A stretch of 21,433 bases of DNA from a virus. Under the pieces are notes generated by a model, which worked only from the letters and a program-made list of their open reading frames with translations, was not told the origin of the DNA and did not search any database. Location: the IMG/VR virus record IMGVR_UViG_3300020183_000539, positions 1-21,433 of that record; one strand, given 5' to 3'. Shown piece after piece: positions 1-10,500 of the stretch; within the stretch, counting starts at the first letter, position 1, and each line of letters opens with the position of its first letter. Position numbers and translations under genes: made by a program.

Positions 1-3000
1 ATAGTTGGTAGTTTAGGATTTTCTGATGATGCACCTAATACTAATTCAAATTCTCCAACAGAGGATAAAGTTAATTTATCATATCTTGCCAAATAGAAAG
101 AATAGTCAAATACAAAATCTTCATTAGAAGATAAAATTTGAGTTGCATTTGAACCAGAACCAGAAAAATCTCTGGATGCAAATTCAAATGGACTAATAGT
201 GCTTGCTGTATTATAATCAGACACTCTTGGTCTTACATCAATAGTATCTAAATTCCTTACTTGATTGAAAGTAGCAATTTTATTTTTATTGACAGATGAT
301 GGATAACTATTAACTGTAATAACATCTCCATTATCAGTTGATTCAAAGGAGAATCTATCAAAATAAACGTTAATTCTATGTGATGGTTCTTTGGAAGAAT
401 TTTTTCTTACAATTCTGCCAAAATCATAGAATTGTTTTCTCTGTCCATTATCAAGAATAAAATCATTAGTAATGTTAGTTGAACCTACATTTACTGTAGA
501 TACAGTTGCTGAATATCCACTTTCTTTAAAAGAAACCACTTCAGAGGCAGAGAATACCTTTTGATTCTTGTAGATTACATAAATTTCACTAGAGGTTTTA
601 TTTTCTGCATAGATTGCAACTGCACCAGAATCTTGACCAATAAGAACTTCTCCTAAAATTAAATCAAAAGTATTTCCATTTGGTCCAGTAATACCAGTTA
701 ATGAAATCCAAGGTGGGGTAGGAGTTTCTGTTTCAGTAGATTCAAAAACTCCTTGAACTTCAAGAACATCTGCATAATTTAATGATATTTCAGCATCCTC
801 TACTCTTGTTCCATAAATTGACGTTGAGGTAAGTCCTGCATTTGGAGGAGTTGAATATTTGGTTTTAGAAATTACCACAGAAGAACATCTGTTTAACTTT
901 TTGAACTTATTAGTTACATTAGATTTAATTTGAGTGGTAATGACAGAACAAGGACCTGCAGTAGAACTTAAATTAGTAAATTCAGCATCTTTATTGCCAT
1001 TAGATCTTGTGAAAGTTGCATTAGAAAGATTTTCTAATGTTCCATTAGCATTAACTACAACATATCTTTCTTCGTCAAAAGATGCATATACATAATCTCC
1101 TACTAATGTTGGAAGAGTTAATGTGGTAGAAGATTTAGATACTCCAGTGTATTGTTTTTTAATATAAACATTTGAGTTTAAGGTGCTTACATTTGAAATA
1201 TTGTTGTGATTTAATTTTGTGTATAAAGATGATGATTCAGAGTTTGCAACTATTTGTGGTTTAATTACTTTTAAATCTGATATTTGATAGAATGTTGTAC
1301 CTGAACCAATATTTCCAGTACAAACATTTCCAACTGTAGATTCTCCTACAACAGCAATTTGATTGTTAGAACCTTCTATAGAAGTAATTCTAACATAAAC
1401 TGAAGATGTTAATCCTGCTCTACTGAAAGATAAGACATCATTTACTTTTAATGTTGATGCAAATGAACCTCCATTATTGCTGGTGATAGTTCCTATACCA
1501 GAATCAATTTGAGCAGTAAACTGTCCATTAATTGAAGTTTGTTTGGATAACAAAGTATCAGCAACAAATTCAACACTTTGATTATAAATTGATTTTACAT
1601 CATCAATTGAATAGTCTCTAACTGTAGAAATAGTTGGAGAAAATTCTATGCCATCTACTATTAAAGTTTCTCCAACAGAGAATTTTCCAGATACTTGATA
1701 TAATTTTACAGAAACTCCACTGACGTCTTTTGCGTATCCAAAGGCACCACTATTCTTTCCTTTTACATATGAACCTACTGCTAATTCTGCAATAGAACCA
1801 CTTAAAGTCAGGTTAGTATATGTCTGAATGTCAAACAAGTACAAGTTTGCCTGACTTGAAGGACTTTCAAAAGAAGTATTGTGAGATTCAAAATCATATA
1901 CTCTTGCAAATCCTACAGTTGTTCCAGTTGCTACTTGATTAGTCAGTCTTTGGTCCAACAGAGAAACTGAAAATGTAGTAGTCAATCCAAGATTTGGGGA
2001 ACCATTTACATTATTGACTCTAATCAAATCTCCACCACAAAAAGATGCAGATGAAGATTCTACTGATTTTGTAGTTCTTGGTTTTGGATAATCTATTAAA
2101 ACGTTACTTGTGGGAATTTCATATCCTTTTACATATGCTTTTCCTGGAGAAACTTTTAACAATCCTAAATCAATTGAAGGTACAGAACCATCTAGAGTTC
2201 TTTGAGTTTCTGTATAAAGACCACCATTTCCAAGATTATCATTTAATGATTCTAAAGATTGTACATCAGAAGGATTTACATAATAATTTCCAGATTCATC
2301 ATAAGTTCTTCTAGCTAAAATTTCATTAATAAAAGAATACTTATCATCTTTTTTAATTGATGTTACTAAACCATTAGTGACTCTAAACAGTTCTATAAAG
2401 TTATCATCACTAAAGTCATCTATTGACTTTTTAGATAAGTTTAAAGTAATTTTTAATCTATCTGCACCAGGAGCAGCATAGTTTGAAAATCCTTGAGCAT
2501 TATCATTTAAAGATGAGTCTTCATCAGAATCTATAATATCTTCTACAATCTCTAAACCAACTCTATATGAAGGCGTATTTGTATATTGGTCTAATATAAT
2601 AGTTGAAGCATCAACACCAATAAAATACCCTCTAACAAAATAAACACCTTCTGTTAGATTTGCTGCAGACCCTACAGAAGTTGCTTTTCTATTAGTTAAA
2701 GATATAACTCTTGCAAATTCAGAATTAGTGAAGATGTAAGAATCTCCAACAGGAATGTCTGATAATGTTATTAATTCTTCCCCATCATCAAATACTTCTT
2801 TAACAAAAGACTGATCATCTGAACTATCAGATGATGAAATGTACTTTACATACAAAGTTGTATTTGCACGTTCAGAATCTTCTGAAGATAAAACTTTAAC
2901 TACCTTTGCTGAAATGCCAGTTACTTTTCCTTTTATTGTTACACCAATTAAACTTTCATAATATGCTTCTACATTAATACCCTTATAAGTATTTTCAATT

Positions 3001-3233
3001 TCTACGCAAGTAAAGTTGCCATCATAGTTTGATGCCCCAGGAATTACTACTCCACCATTTGTATAAAAAGCAGTGCCAAATTTTTCAATTTGATTTTGTA
3101 AAATTGATTGTAAAGTAGTTAATTCTCTTGATTGTACAGTAGTTCCTGGTTTAAATAAAACCTTATAATAGTTTTTGTCCTCACTGAAGTCATCAAAATA
3201 AGGACTTTTATTTAAATTTGTGCTTTGGGGCAT
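1..3233 (-). CDS. DUF4815-type virion structural protein, C-terminus cut by window edge
   Basis: An open frame of 1077 codons with no stop runs from an ATG one base after the gp8 stop codon to the left edge, so the C-terminus is missing. Residues 12-55 (YFDDFSEDKNYYKVLFKPG, then RELTTLQSILQNQIEKFG) match the start of DUF4815 proteins as I know them. A segment near residues 358-372 (VSPGKAYVKGYE) and the later RNLDTIDVRPRV also fit that family. The rest is Ser/Thr/Asn-rich beta-type sequence without membrane segments. The family is found in phage tails and has no established biochemical role. The position directly after gp8 corresponds to T4 genes 9/10, so a peripheral baseplate or fibre-connecting part is the best inference. 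An AGAG about 8 bases before the ATG is a weak ribosome binding site; coupling to gp8 translation is likely. Confidence 0.8.
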   Translation of the reverse strand, partial: MPQSTNLNKSPYFDDFSEDKNYYKVLFKPGTTVQSRELTTLQSILQNQIEKFGTAFYTNGGVVIPGASNYDGNFTCVEIENTYKGINVEAYYESLIGVTIKGKVTGISAKVVKVLSSEDSERANTTLYVKYISSSDSSDDQSFVKEVFDDGEELITLSDIPVGDSYIFTNSEFARVISLTNRKATSVGSAANLTEGVYFVRGYFIGVDASTIILDQYTNTPSYRVGLEIVEDIIDSDEDSSLNDNAQGFSNYAAPGADRLKITLNLSKKSIDDFSDDNFIELFRVTNGLVTSIKKDDKYSFINEILARRTYDESGNYYVNPSDVQSLESLNDNLGNGGLYTETQRTLDGSVPSIDLGLLKVSPGKAYVKGYEIPTSNVLIDYPKPRTTKSVESSSASFCGGDLIRVNNVNGSPNLGLTTTFSVSLLDQRLTNQVATGTTVGFARVYDFESHNTSFESPSSQANLYLFDIQTYTNLTLSGSIAELAVGSYVKGKNSGAFGYAKDVSGVSVKLYQVSGKFSVGETLIVDGIEFSPTISTVRDYSIDDVKSIYNQSVEFVADTLLSKQTSINGQFTAQIDSGIGTITSNNGGSFASTLKVNDVLSFSRAGLTSSVYVRITSIEGSNNQIAVVGESTVGNVCTGNIGSGTTFYQISDLKVIKPQIVANSESSSLYTKLNHNNISNVSTLNSNVYIKKQYTGVSKSSTTLTLPTLVGDYVYASFDEERYVVVNANGTLENLSNATFTRSNGNKDAEFTNLSSTAGPCSVITTQIKSNVTNKFKKLNRCSSVVISKTKYSTPPNAGLTSTSIYGTRVEDAEISLNYADVLEVQGVFESTETETPTPPWISLTGITGPNGNTFDLILGEVLIGQDSGAVAIYAENKTSSEIYVIYKNQKVFSASEVVSFKESGYSATVSTVNVGSTNITNDFILDNGQRKQFYDFGRIVRKNSSKEPSHRINVYFDRFSFESTDNGDVITVNSYPSSVNKNKIATFNQVRNLDTIDVRPRVSDYNTASTISPFEFASRDFSGSGSNATQILSSNEDFVFDYSFYLARYDKLTLSSVGEFELVLGASSENPKLPT

Positions 3234-3234
3234 T

Positions 3235-4782
3235 TTAGAACTCTATAATAATTTTAATATCTTCTCTTTGTTGAGACTGTCTTGACACAGAAACTCTGTT
3301 ATCAACATATACAATCTCACCACTCTTTGTATTTATATCTGGATTTGCAAGTCCCTCTGAAAAAGTTTGTCCCAAAAAGGTGTCTCCCAACTGAGCACCT
3401 GAAAAACTCACTACATTATAATTATTTCCATTTATTGTAATTGCACTTGCATCAAAATTGGAATAAGAATACTTTGAAGTTGTTGTTAACCCAACTCCAC
3501 CAGTTAAGTATCTATCAAAAGTTTTTGTAATATTTTCAGAAGAATAAGTATCAATATAATATTCTATTGGTTTAGTGTACTTAATTACAGTAGAAGAACC
3601 AATAGATACTGCACTTACTAAACTTGCAGTTGAATTTGTTTGAGATTGTGTAATTACAGAATCTTCTGGTTCTGTAGATGCTGATGTACCATCTACTAAG
3701 ATTCCATAAACTCCAGTTCCTGTTGTTGCAGTGAATGCAGTAGTGCTTCCAAATTGAGTAATATCTTTAATTATCCCAACTCTTGCAAACTGGTTACCCT
3801 CTATAAAGTCTGGGTTTGTTATAGTATTCTCAATTCTTGAATAAATTAAAACTCTGTTTGTTCCAAGCTCTGCATAAACATTTTTACCATGACCACCAGC
3901 AGGAGGAATAATAACATTAAATACTGCTTTTGTTCCTTGGGCACTTACTACAGAATCTAAATCTAAAGTTGCAAAAGAATATCCAGACCCTCCATTAGTA
4001 ACAGTAACCTTTATGGGGTTTCCTTGTTCGTTAAAAGTTACTGATGCTAATCCTCCAGAACCATCTCCAAGAATAGGAATATCATTTATAATATTAGAAG
4101 TTGATGGAATTAAATATGGTTGAGAATCTTCAACTAAAATTGTTTCAATTTTACCATTTTCTGCTGCTTCTCTGATTCTATAAATTTCAGAATTTTCTTG
4201 TTGAGTTGCTGTAGTCCAATTATTTGGAACTGAAATATAATTTGTAGAATCAATTTTTAAGGCATCTGAAGCAGAAATAGTGTACAAATATTTCCAAGTA
4301 TATCCATCATTTTCTGTTTCTGGAGATTCTGATGTGTGGACAGGTTCATTTATTGAAATAACTCCTTTATTTTGATTTGAAGGAGCAGCACCATTATTAA
4401 TACAAATATAAACTCTATAATCTCTGTTTATTACATAAAATCTACTGTCATATAATCTTGTAGAATTTGTGATTGGAGTCAAATTGTATCTGCTATAATC
4501 ATGTCTATACATGTCATACTTCAACCCAGAAGTCCACTGAACTTTTGGAATAACTCTAATTGTATCTGATGTTGTTATTTTTTTAACACCAAGAATTGTA
4601 TTCCTGTGCTCATTTAAATAATTTAAATTGTCTACAGGGTCTGGAGTATTGCTGTTCCAGTCTGAAAAATAATCACTATAATTTGATAATCCTATAAAAC
4701 AATAATAGTTACCATTCTCAACAGAGTCAATAAAATTAGTACATGTTCTGATTTTTAAATTATCAGTTATTATAGCTGGCAT
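3235..4782 (-). CDS. 8: Baseplate wedge subunit, T4 gp8 homologue, enlarged
   Basis: 515 residues against 334 in T4 gp8. From memory of T4 gp8, matching landmarks lie in order: an N-terminal stretch leading to TILGVKKITTSDTIRVIPKV (62-81, T4 SVLGVTDMW...VKVLPS), DGYTWKYLYTI (159-169, T4 DGYVWEYLFEI), EIYRIRE (199-205, T4 LIYRVKA), FARVGIIKDI (332-341, T4 FRQISIITNP), and the C-terminus KSGEIVYVDNR (about 486-496, T4 HSGEMIYMENR) ending in IIIEF (T4 ILFTF). In T4, gp8 forms a dimer in each wedge of the hexagonal baseplate. Extra sequence is placed between these landmarks: a Gly/Tyr module (VTNGGSGYSF near 261-270) and about 110 residues before the C-terminal motif. A late-promoter-like element lies just upstream. 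No Shine-Dalgarno sequence is visible; the start follows from position and homology. Confidence 0.9.
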   Translation of the reverse strand: MPAIITDNLKIRTCTNFIDSVENGNYYCFIGLSNYSDYFSDWNSNTPDPVDNLNYLNEHRNTILGVKKITTSDTIRVIPKVQWTSGLKYDMYRHDYSRYNLTPITNSTRLYDSRFYVINRDYRVYICINNGAAPSNQNKGVISINEPVHTSESPETENDGYTWKYLYTISASDALKIDSTNYISVPNNWTTATQQENSEIYRIREAAENGKIETILVEDSQPYLIPSTSNIINDIPILGDGSGGLASVTFNEQGNPIKVTVTNGGSGYSFATLDLDSVVSAQGTKAVFNVIIPPAGGHGKNVYAELGTNRVLIYSRIENTITNPDFIEGNQFARVGIIKDITQFGSTTAFTATTGTGVYGILVDGTSASTEPEDSVITQSQTNSTASLVSAVSIGSSTVIKYTKPIEYYIDTYSSENITKTFDRYLTGGVGLTTTSKYSYSNFDASAITINGNNYNVVSFSGAQLGDTFLGQTFSEGLANPDINTKSGEIVYVDNRVSVSRQSQQREDIKIIIEF

Positions 4783-4803
4783 TTTTTATGGACACTTTTA
4801 TGT

Positions 4804-4811
4804 TATTTATT
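4804..4811 (-). promoter_or_regulatory. Late-promoter-like element before gp8
   Basis: On the minus strand this reads AATAAATA, one base from the T4 late consensus TATAAATA and fitting the NATAAATA pattern described for T4-like cyanophages. It overlaps the TAA stop of the 912-residue gene and lies about 22 bases before the gp8 start, giving an expected leader of roughly 16 bases. T4 late promoters need only this -10 element, read with the phage sigma gp55. The same octamer stands before gp25. Confidence 0.55.
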
Positions 4812-7548
4812 AAGATTTTCTCCAGATAGAAATTGTAGAAGTATTTGTTCCTGCTGGAGAATCTGAAGTGTAATAAGTTTTGCCTATACCAATAAAACTT
4901 GCACCTATAGAAGTTACAGTAACTCCTACTCCAGTATAATCAGATTCTACATAATCACCAATAGTGATTAATGTTCCAATTCCTACAGTGGTGTCAATTC
5001 CAACTACATTAGTATTGACTCCAACAAAAGTTCCAGTTGTTGTTCCAATACCCACAAAATGATTGTATGTAGACCTCTGAGAATACCTTGATTTGTTTAC
5101 ATATTCTCCAGATATGATAATATCTTGTTTTTGAGGTGTCCAAGAAATAGATCTAATTTGAGATGAACTTTCTGATAAACCTAATTTATTATATAATTCT
5201 GTTTCTACAGAATCAGAAGTTAAAATTTTCTTAACTGTTCTTGTTTGCTGTCTTTGGGGAGACTTATTTAATAAATCTTTGCGTATTTGTAAAAGATCTC
5301 CTGGTTCTACTGGAGGATCTATATTAACAAATTCAGTATCATTATAATATCCTTTATAAAAATAAACTTTAATAATGCTTCCTAGTGTAGGAGCTTCTTT
5401 AAAGACTACTTGAGTTCCTGACGTGAATGTATAAGATTCATTAGGAATTTGTAAAACATCATTGATGAAAATTAATAAATTATATGCTAAGTTTATTTCA
5501 GATCCATCTATTGTTTCTAAACTTATTGGTTGAATTTCACCATTTACAGTTTCATATAAAGTAAATATTTTTCTTCTTCCACTTACATAAGGAGTAAAAT
5601 CATTTAACTTTTGTAATATACCAATATTCCAAGCAGCAAATTTATCCTTTTCAACTTCATTTATGGTTATCTGTAAAGGAACATATCCTGGACCAGTAAC
5701 CACACCAACAGGAGTTAAAACTTCTCCAACAGTATATCCATACCCAGGATTAGTAAATTTAAAGTTTGTTACTGTCCCAAATGAGTTGACCTCAAGAGAA
5801 ACAGAAGCTCCTATGCCTAAAGTAGATCCAGTTACAGGAATATTTTCATATCCAAATGGTGGGTCAATTACTACAGTTGGAGCAACACCTCCAGTATAGG
5901 TGCCAACTTGACTAAAACTTACTCCAATAACATTTCCATCTTGAACTATTGCAGTTGCTTCTCCTGTGGTTCTTATTCCTGAAGAAGTTTCAAAATGAAT
6001 GTTGTAAACTCTATCAGATCTATATCCAGATCCAGATACTCCTATAACAATATTATCTGAATTTATTTCTTGTTCTGGAAGAACTCCACCAATAAAAAGT
6101 TCTGCTGGAACCATAGGTTGGTAATTAGTTCCATAGCTTAATCCATATCCAACTATCATTCCTCCTCTTGGAAGTCCTCCAACATTTACATCATAAGGTT
6201 TTGTGGTGCCAAACCCAGATTCATATTCACCCCTACTTCCTATAAATGAAATGCTTGTGATTCCAGATATAGAGTCTTCTTCATATACAAAAGCTTCTTC
6301 AGATTCTGGATATTGGAATATATTATTGACTAACACTATTCCATTATCTGATTTAATTCCTACAGTATTAATTCCTGCTACTTTTAATGTGAAAGATGAA
6401 CTAATTCCATTAAATTGCTCAGAAACATCATCAAATACTGCATTACCAAAATAATTTGATCTTAAGAAAGCTCTTCCTTGAAATTTAGTTTCTTCATTTG
6501 GAATAATTTGAACCAGTTGTACATTTGATACTGGATTTGCAAGATCAACAGAATCTACAAACTGAATTTTCTGATTGTTTATAGCATTTAAATAACTATT
6601 GGCAAAACTAAAGTTATTTTCTGAATTTTTAATTATAAAATAATTGTTATCTGATGTTAACTGATCTGGAGGTCTTGATGCAAAAAGTTTAACTTGAGAA
6701 CCTGTTTTAAAATTGTTGGTAAAGTAGTCAAAAGAATATGATGATATTCCTGTATTAGAATAGTTAAAGTTTTCTGGTAAAATTAAAATTGAATATATTT
6801 TTCCTTCTAAAGGAGCACTTGTAAAGTAAATTATGTCTTTATCAATAGTATAATTACCCTCCATTACATAAGCAACAGTTGCTTGAGATATAGAAGTATT
6901 ATCTGTTCCCAAATAGTTCAAGTCTTCTAATAACGTAATATCATATCCAGATGGAGATGTTTTTAATCCATAGTCTAATGTTAAAACTCTAAAAAGACCG
7001 TCATTAATTTTTAATACTGAAGTTGGTGATATATTTCTTAAAGATGAAACTCTAATTTTTGCTGAGTTGAATACAGTTTGTATTCCAACAGTAGAACCAA
7101 TTGAAAGTGGAGATTGAATTACGTTATCAATAGTGATTAAACATTTTGAATTTTGTTTTTCTACTTCAAAGTAATGCTCAGTCCCTACTCCAACAGATGT
7201 TATATTGACATAGGAATTTGATAGTGCCAAAGAGGATGCAAGTGCAACTCTTATGGTGTCCTTATCAACTACTATAGGATATACAGTATCAGGTAAATAA
7301 GTAAATCCTAATCCAAATCCTAAAGAACTTATTCCTACAGAAGAACTACCAACTCCTAAAGTATAATTTAATTTTTCTCCAGTTTTGAAGTAATGATTTT
7401 CAACTGTGATAGTCTCGTTATCTATATCTACTATATCACCATCACTTCCATCAAATTGTTTGTAAAATAATGGAGTTTCATTATGTTTTATTGGAAAAGA
7501 TGTTCTTCCAAAAATATTAGGAACATATAAAATATCTATGTTTGCCAT
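4810..7548 (-). CDS. Virion structural protein, modular beta-rich, between gp7-like and gp8
   Basis: 912 residues, no signal peptide or membrane segment. I do not recognise a T4 equivalent; it lies where T4 has gene 7 directly followed by gene 8. It is built of repeated units. Residues 52-124 hold a unit of the form HYFKTGE...DTVYPIVVDKDTIRVAL...NSYVNI..GVGT, closely matched in the upstream giant protein. Three copies of an 'own-name' loop with N-N/D-x-x-Q-x-P occur near 137-147 (ITIDNVIQSP), 402-412 (IVLVNNIFQYP) and 690-703 (LIFINDVLQIP). Residues about 498-616 carry Gly/Tyr repeats (GSGYRSDRVY, NPGYGYTVGE). The C-terminal 60 residues are rich in Gly/Val/Thr (VGIGTTTGTF). The ATG follows the previous TAA with no gap, so translation is probably coupled. 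Large proteins of this type are virion components in marine cyanophages; the exact place in the baseplate is inference. Confidence 0.8.
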   Translation of the reverse strand: MANIDILYVPNIFGRTSFPIKHNETPLFYKQFDGSDGDIVDIDNETITVENHYFKTGEKLNYTLGVGSSSVGISSLGFGLGFTYLPDTVYPIVVDKDTIRVALASSLALSNSYVNITSVGVGTEHYFEVEKQNSKCLITIDNVIQSPLSIGSTVGIQTVFNSAKIRVSSLRNISPTSVLKINDGLFRVLTLDYGLKTSPSGYDITLLEDLNYLGTDNTSISQATVAYVMEGNYTIDKDIIYFTSAPLEGKIYSILILPENFNYSNTGISSYSFDYFTNNFKTGSQVKLFASRPPDQLTSDNNYFIIKNSENNFSFANSYLNAINNQKIQFVDSVDLANPVSNVQLVQIIPNEETKFQGRAFLRSNYFGNAVFDDVSEQFNGISSSFTLKVAGINTVGIKSDNGIVLVNNIFQYPESEEAFVYEEDSISGITSISFIGSRGEYESGFGTTKPYDVNVGGLPRGGMIVGYGLSYGTNYQPMVPAELFIGGVLPEQEINSDNIVIGVSGSGYRSDRVYNIHFETSSGIRTTGEATAIVQDGNVIGVSFSQVGTYTGGVAPTVVIDPPFGYENIPVTGSTLGIGASVSLEVNSFGTVTNFKFTNPGYGYTVGEVLTPVGVVTGPGYVPLQITINEVEKDKFAAWNIGILQKLNDFTPYVSGRRKIFTLYETVNGEIQPISLETIDGSEINLAYNLLIFINDVLQIPNESYTFTSGTQVVFKEAPTLGSIIKVYFYKGYYNDTEFVNIDPPVEPGDLLQIRKDLLNKSPQRQQTRTVKKILTSDSVETELYNKLGLSESSSQIRSISWTPQKQDIIISGEYVNKSRYSQRSTYNHFVGIGTTTGTFVGVNTNVVGIDTTVGIGTLITIGDYVESDYTGVGVTVTSIGASFIGIGKTYYTSDSPAGTNTSTISIWRKS

Positions 7549-10500
7549 TTATGATTGTGTTGTTAAAATATTTTTCTCAAAGAATTTAATGGAGTAATTG
7601 GCATTATTTGCTGGAATGTAAGATAATAAGTAAGAATTTGTACCTGATTCATAAGTGGTTTCAAAGGATAAATCATCAATATTTCCAAGTACAGAATAGT
7701 TTATATTATTTAAGTAGGTATTTTGTTGATAGTGAATTGTGTCAAGTAAAACAAAACTTTTTTGTGTAGTTACTCCTACAGTTTTAGTCACTTCAATACC
7801 ATATTTTGATGCCGCATAGTCTGCTGAAATGGTAGCAATAATTTCATCATTTCCAGAAGTATAACTTCCAGAAACTGCAGAACTATTTAATCTTGTTGGA
7901 GAATCAACTATTTCACTTGGAGAAGTTAATGTATTGGTTAAGAATGTAATGTTGCTGTAAACAGTCACTCCAACACCAGAAACTCCATCATAAGTAATTA
8001 ATAAATCTCCTCCAGAAGTAGAAATGCCAATAGTTCCTAATCCAACTATTTGGTTTGATGCATAGTTATTATATTGAACACATCCAGAATCATATAAAAA
8101 TGCCATTTCTTGGGAACTTTCAATACGGTTTAATTGTGAAGATATTCCTACAAACAAAGTGCCAGAAGATGATTCTGATAATGGTATTGAGTAAATTGTT
8201 TTCTGGGTTGGAGAAACTTCAGAGGCATAATTTGAAGTCACTGTAACATTTCTAACATAACCGTATGATGTTGTAGAAACTCCTACAACTGTGTCTACAT
8301 TTTCTCTAACAGCTTTAATTGACAAAGAATTGAATATGTTGACTGGAATATAATTAATGACCATTGTATTATCGCCCAAAGGTTCTGCAGTAACTTTTCC
8401 AAAATCATTACTTTCAAAATAAGAATATGAAGTCAAGTTTATGATTTCTCCATTTCTGGTTACTAATAATTCAAAGAATTGTGGGAATAAAAATGGTCCC
8501 AAGAAAGAATTTGAAGCTTCTACAAAAAATACATATTTTGAAACAAGACTGCCAGTAATTTCATCTATAGGAATTACAACCACTGGTGGAACAGTAGTAT
8601 TAAATAAATTAGAGATATCATCTATTTTTAAAACTAAATTTTCTTTTGATAATAAATAATCTGACAAAACTTTACTGTTAAATTTAATAATATCTGATGC
8701 TGTGAGATTGTAATCTTCAACATTCTCAAAGACTAAATCAAAATCATTAATTGTGGTTAGGTCTGCAAAAGAACTAAGAGCAATATTAACCTTTGATGAA
8801 TCATCTGTTGTAATAGAAGAAATTCCAGATGGTAAAGATTCTACTACTAAATCACTAAACTTTTTATATCCTGCAACATGAGAGGTGTCAGACACTACTG
8901 AATCCCAATCACTTAATGATTTTTTACTCTTAAGTGAATAAGCAAATCTTTGATAATAATCATTATCTGGAAGTTTTTGTACAGTAGATGATAATTGACC
9001 TTGTTGGGTTTGCCATCCTATAGTTTTAAGAACACTTGAGGAAGATTTTAAAATTAAATTGTAATTTTCAATCTTATAAACTTTACCTTTTGATAAACTT
9101 GAAGTTCCAGTTAGAATATTTCCAACTTGTACAGAATTTGGATTTTTGATTTTTAATAAATTCGTTACAGGGTCATTATTTTGATTTGAGATTATTGTAG
9201 AATCTGCTACTGACTCATTACTGTAGAAAATATTTTCTACAAGATTTGCTGTAACTTTAGGTAAGATATTAGAGTTTACAACATAGGCATTATTATCTAA
9301 AGTTCCTTCTACAGAAAACACTCCAGGATACTGTTTTAATTGATATGTTATTTGAGCTGCATTTTCAGATCCAAGAGAAGTTTGTACTCCAACAACTTTA
9401 AAGAAGTTGTAATCATAATCTGATGAGTTGTATCCTGCACCAAGATTTTCTTCTATTCCTTCTACAAAAATTTCATCATCAATTAAAAATGGTAATGGAT
9501 TGCTTGTAGTAAATCCTGATATTGGTGTTTCTAAGGTTAAAGTAATTTGATATTGATTTGAAGCAAATGCAGTGCTTATTCCAAGAATTTTTAATCCATT
9601 ATTATTTTCTGTAAAGACTATTTTATCATCTGTAGAATATAACCCAGAACTTGGATTGACAAGTTCAATTTCATCTAATGATCCATTTCTAATAGTAACA
9701 TTAGCAGCAAAATCAGGAACTAAGTCGCTAGACTCAACACTATACAAATTAATTTTAGGAGCACTTAAATAATTTGCTCCTCTTTCAACAATACTTAGTG
9801 TCTCAACTTTATAATTATTGTATACAAATGTTGATGAGTATCCTTTTGAAAATGGTTTTAAAGTTTTATCAAATGGCAAGACACATTCATCATTTACAAC
9901 AGTGCTTTTTACAATTTTTCCTATGCTTTTACTAATAGGTATTAAATTAGATCCAGATCCATTTCCAGAAATTGAAGATATCTTTGGCAGTCTTTGATAC
10001 TCACTTCCTTTAGACAATAATTTAACTTTACTTATAGAACCAGGAGTATTTGAAGAAGTTACCTTATAAGATAGTGTAGAAATTCCTGAAATATAATGTC
10101 TATTTTCTGGGTCTACTGGATAATTAACTTCAAAAGAATTATCAGAGACTGTAGTAATGCCAACAACAATATCATTATACAAACTTGGATTTATATTGAT
10201 AGTATTAAATTTAAATACAGATTCATCTGAAAATACTTTTTTGGAGGTTGACTCTATATTGTAATAAAGAATTTTAGGGGTATATCTTGAAATTCTTAAA
10301 GTTAGTGCTGTAGAAGTTTTTGTAACTTCAATACCATTTTGTACATTTCCCAAGTATTCGTTTTTAAATTCAGAATCTGTATATAATTTAAAATTAGTAT
10401 CAGAGAGAGTATCAGAAGATGTATCAAATGTCACAATTTCATTTTCATAAGCATTAACATTAGGGTTATTTTGAGAGTTTATTCTTAACTTTGCTGTTGA

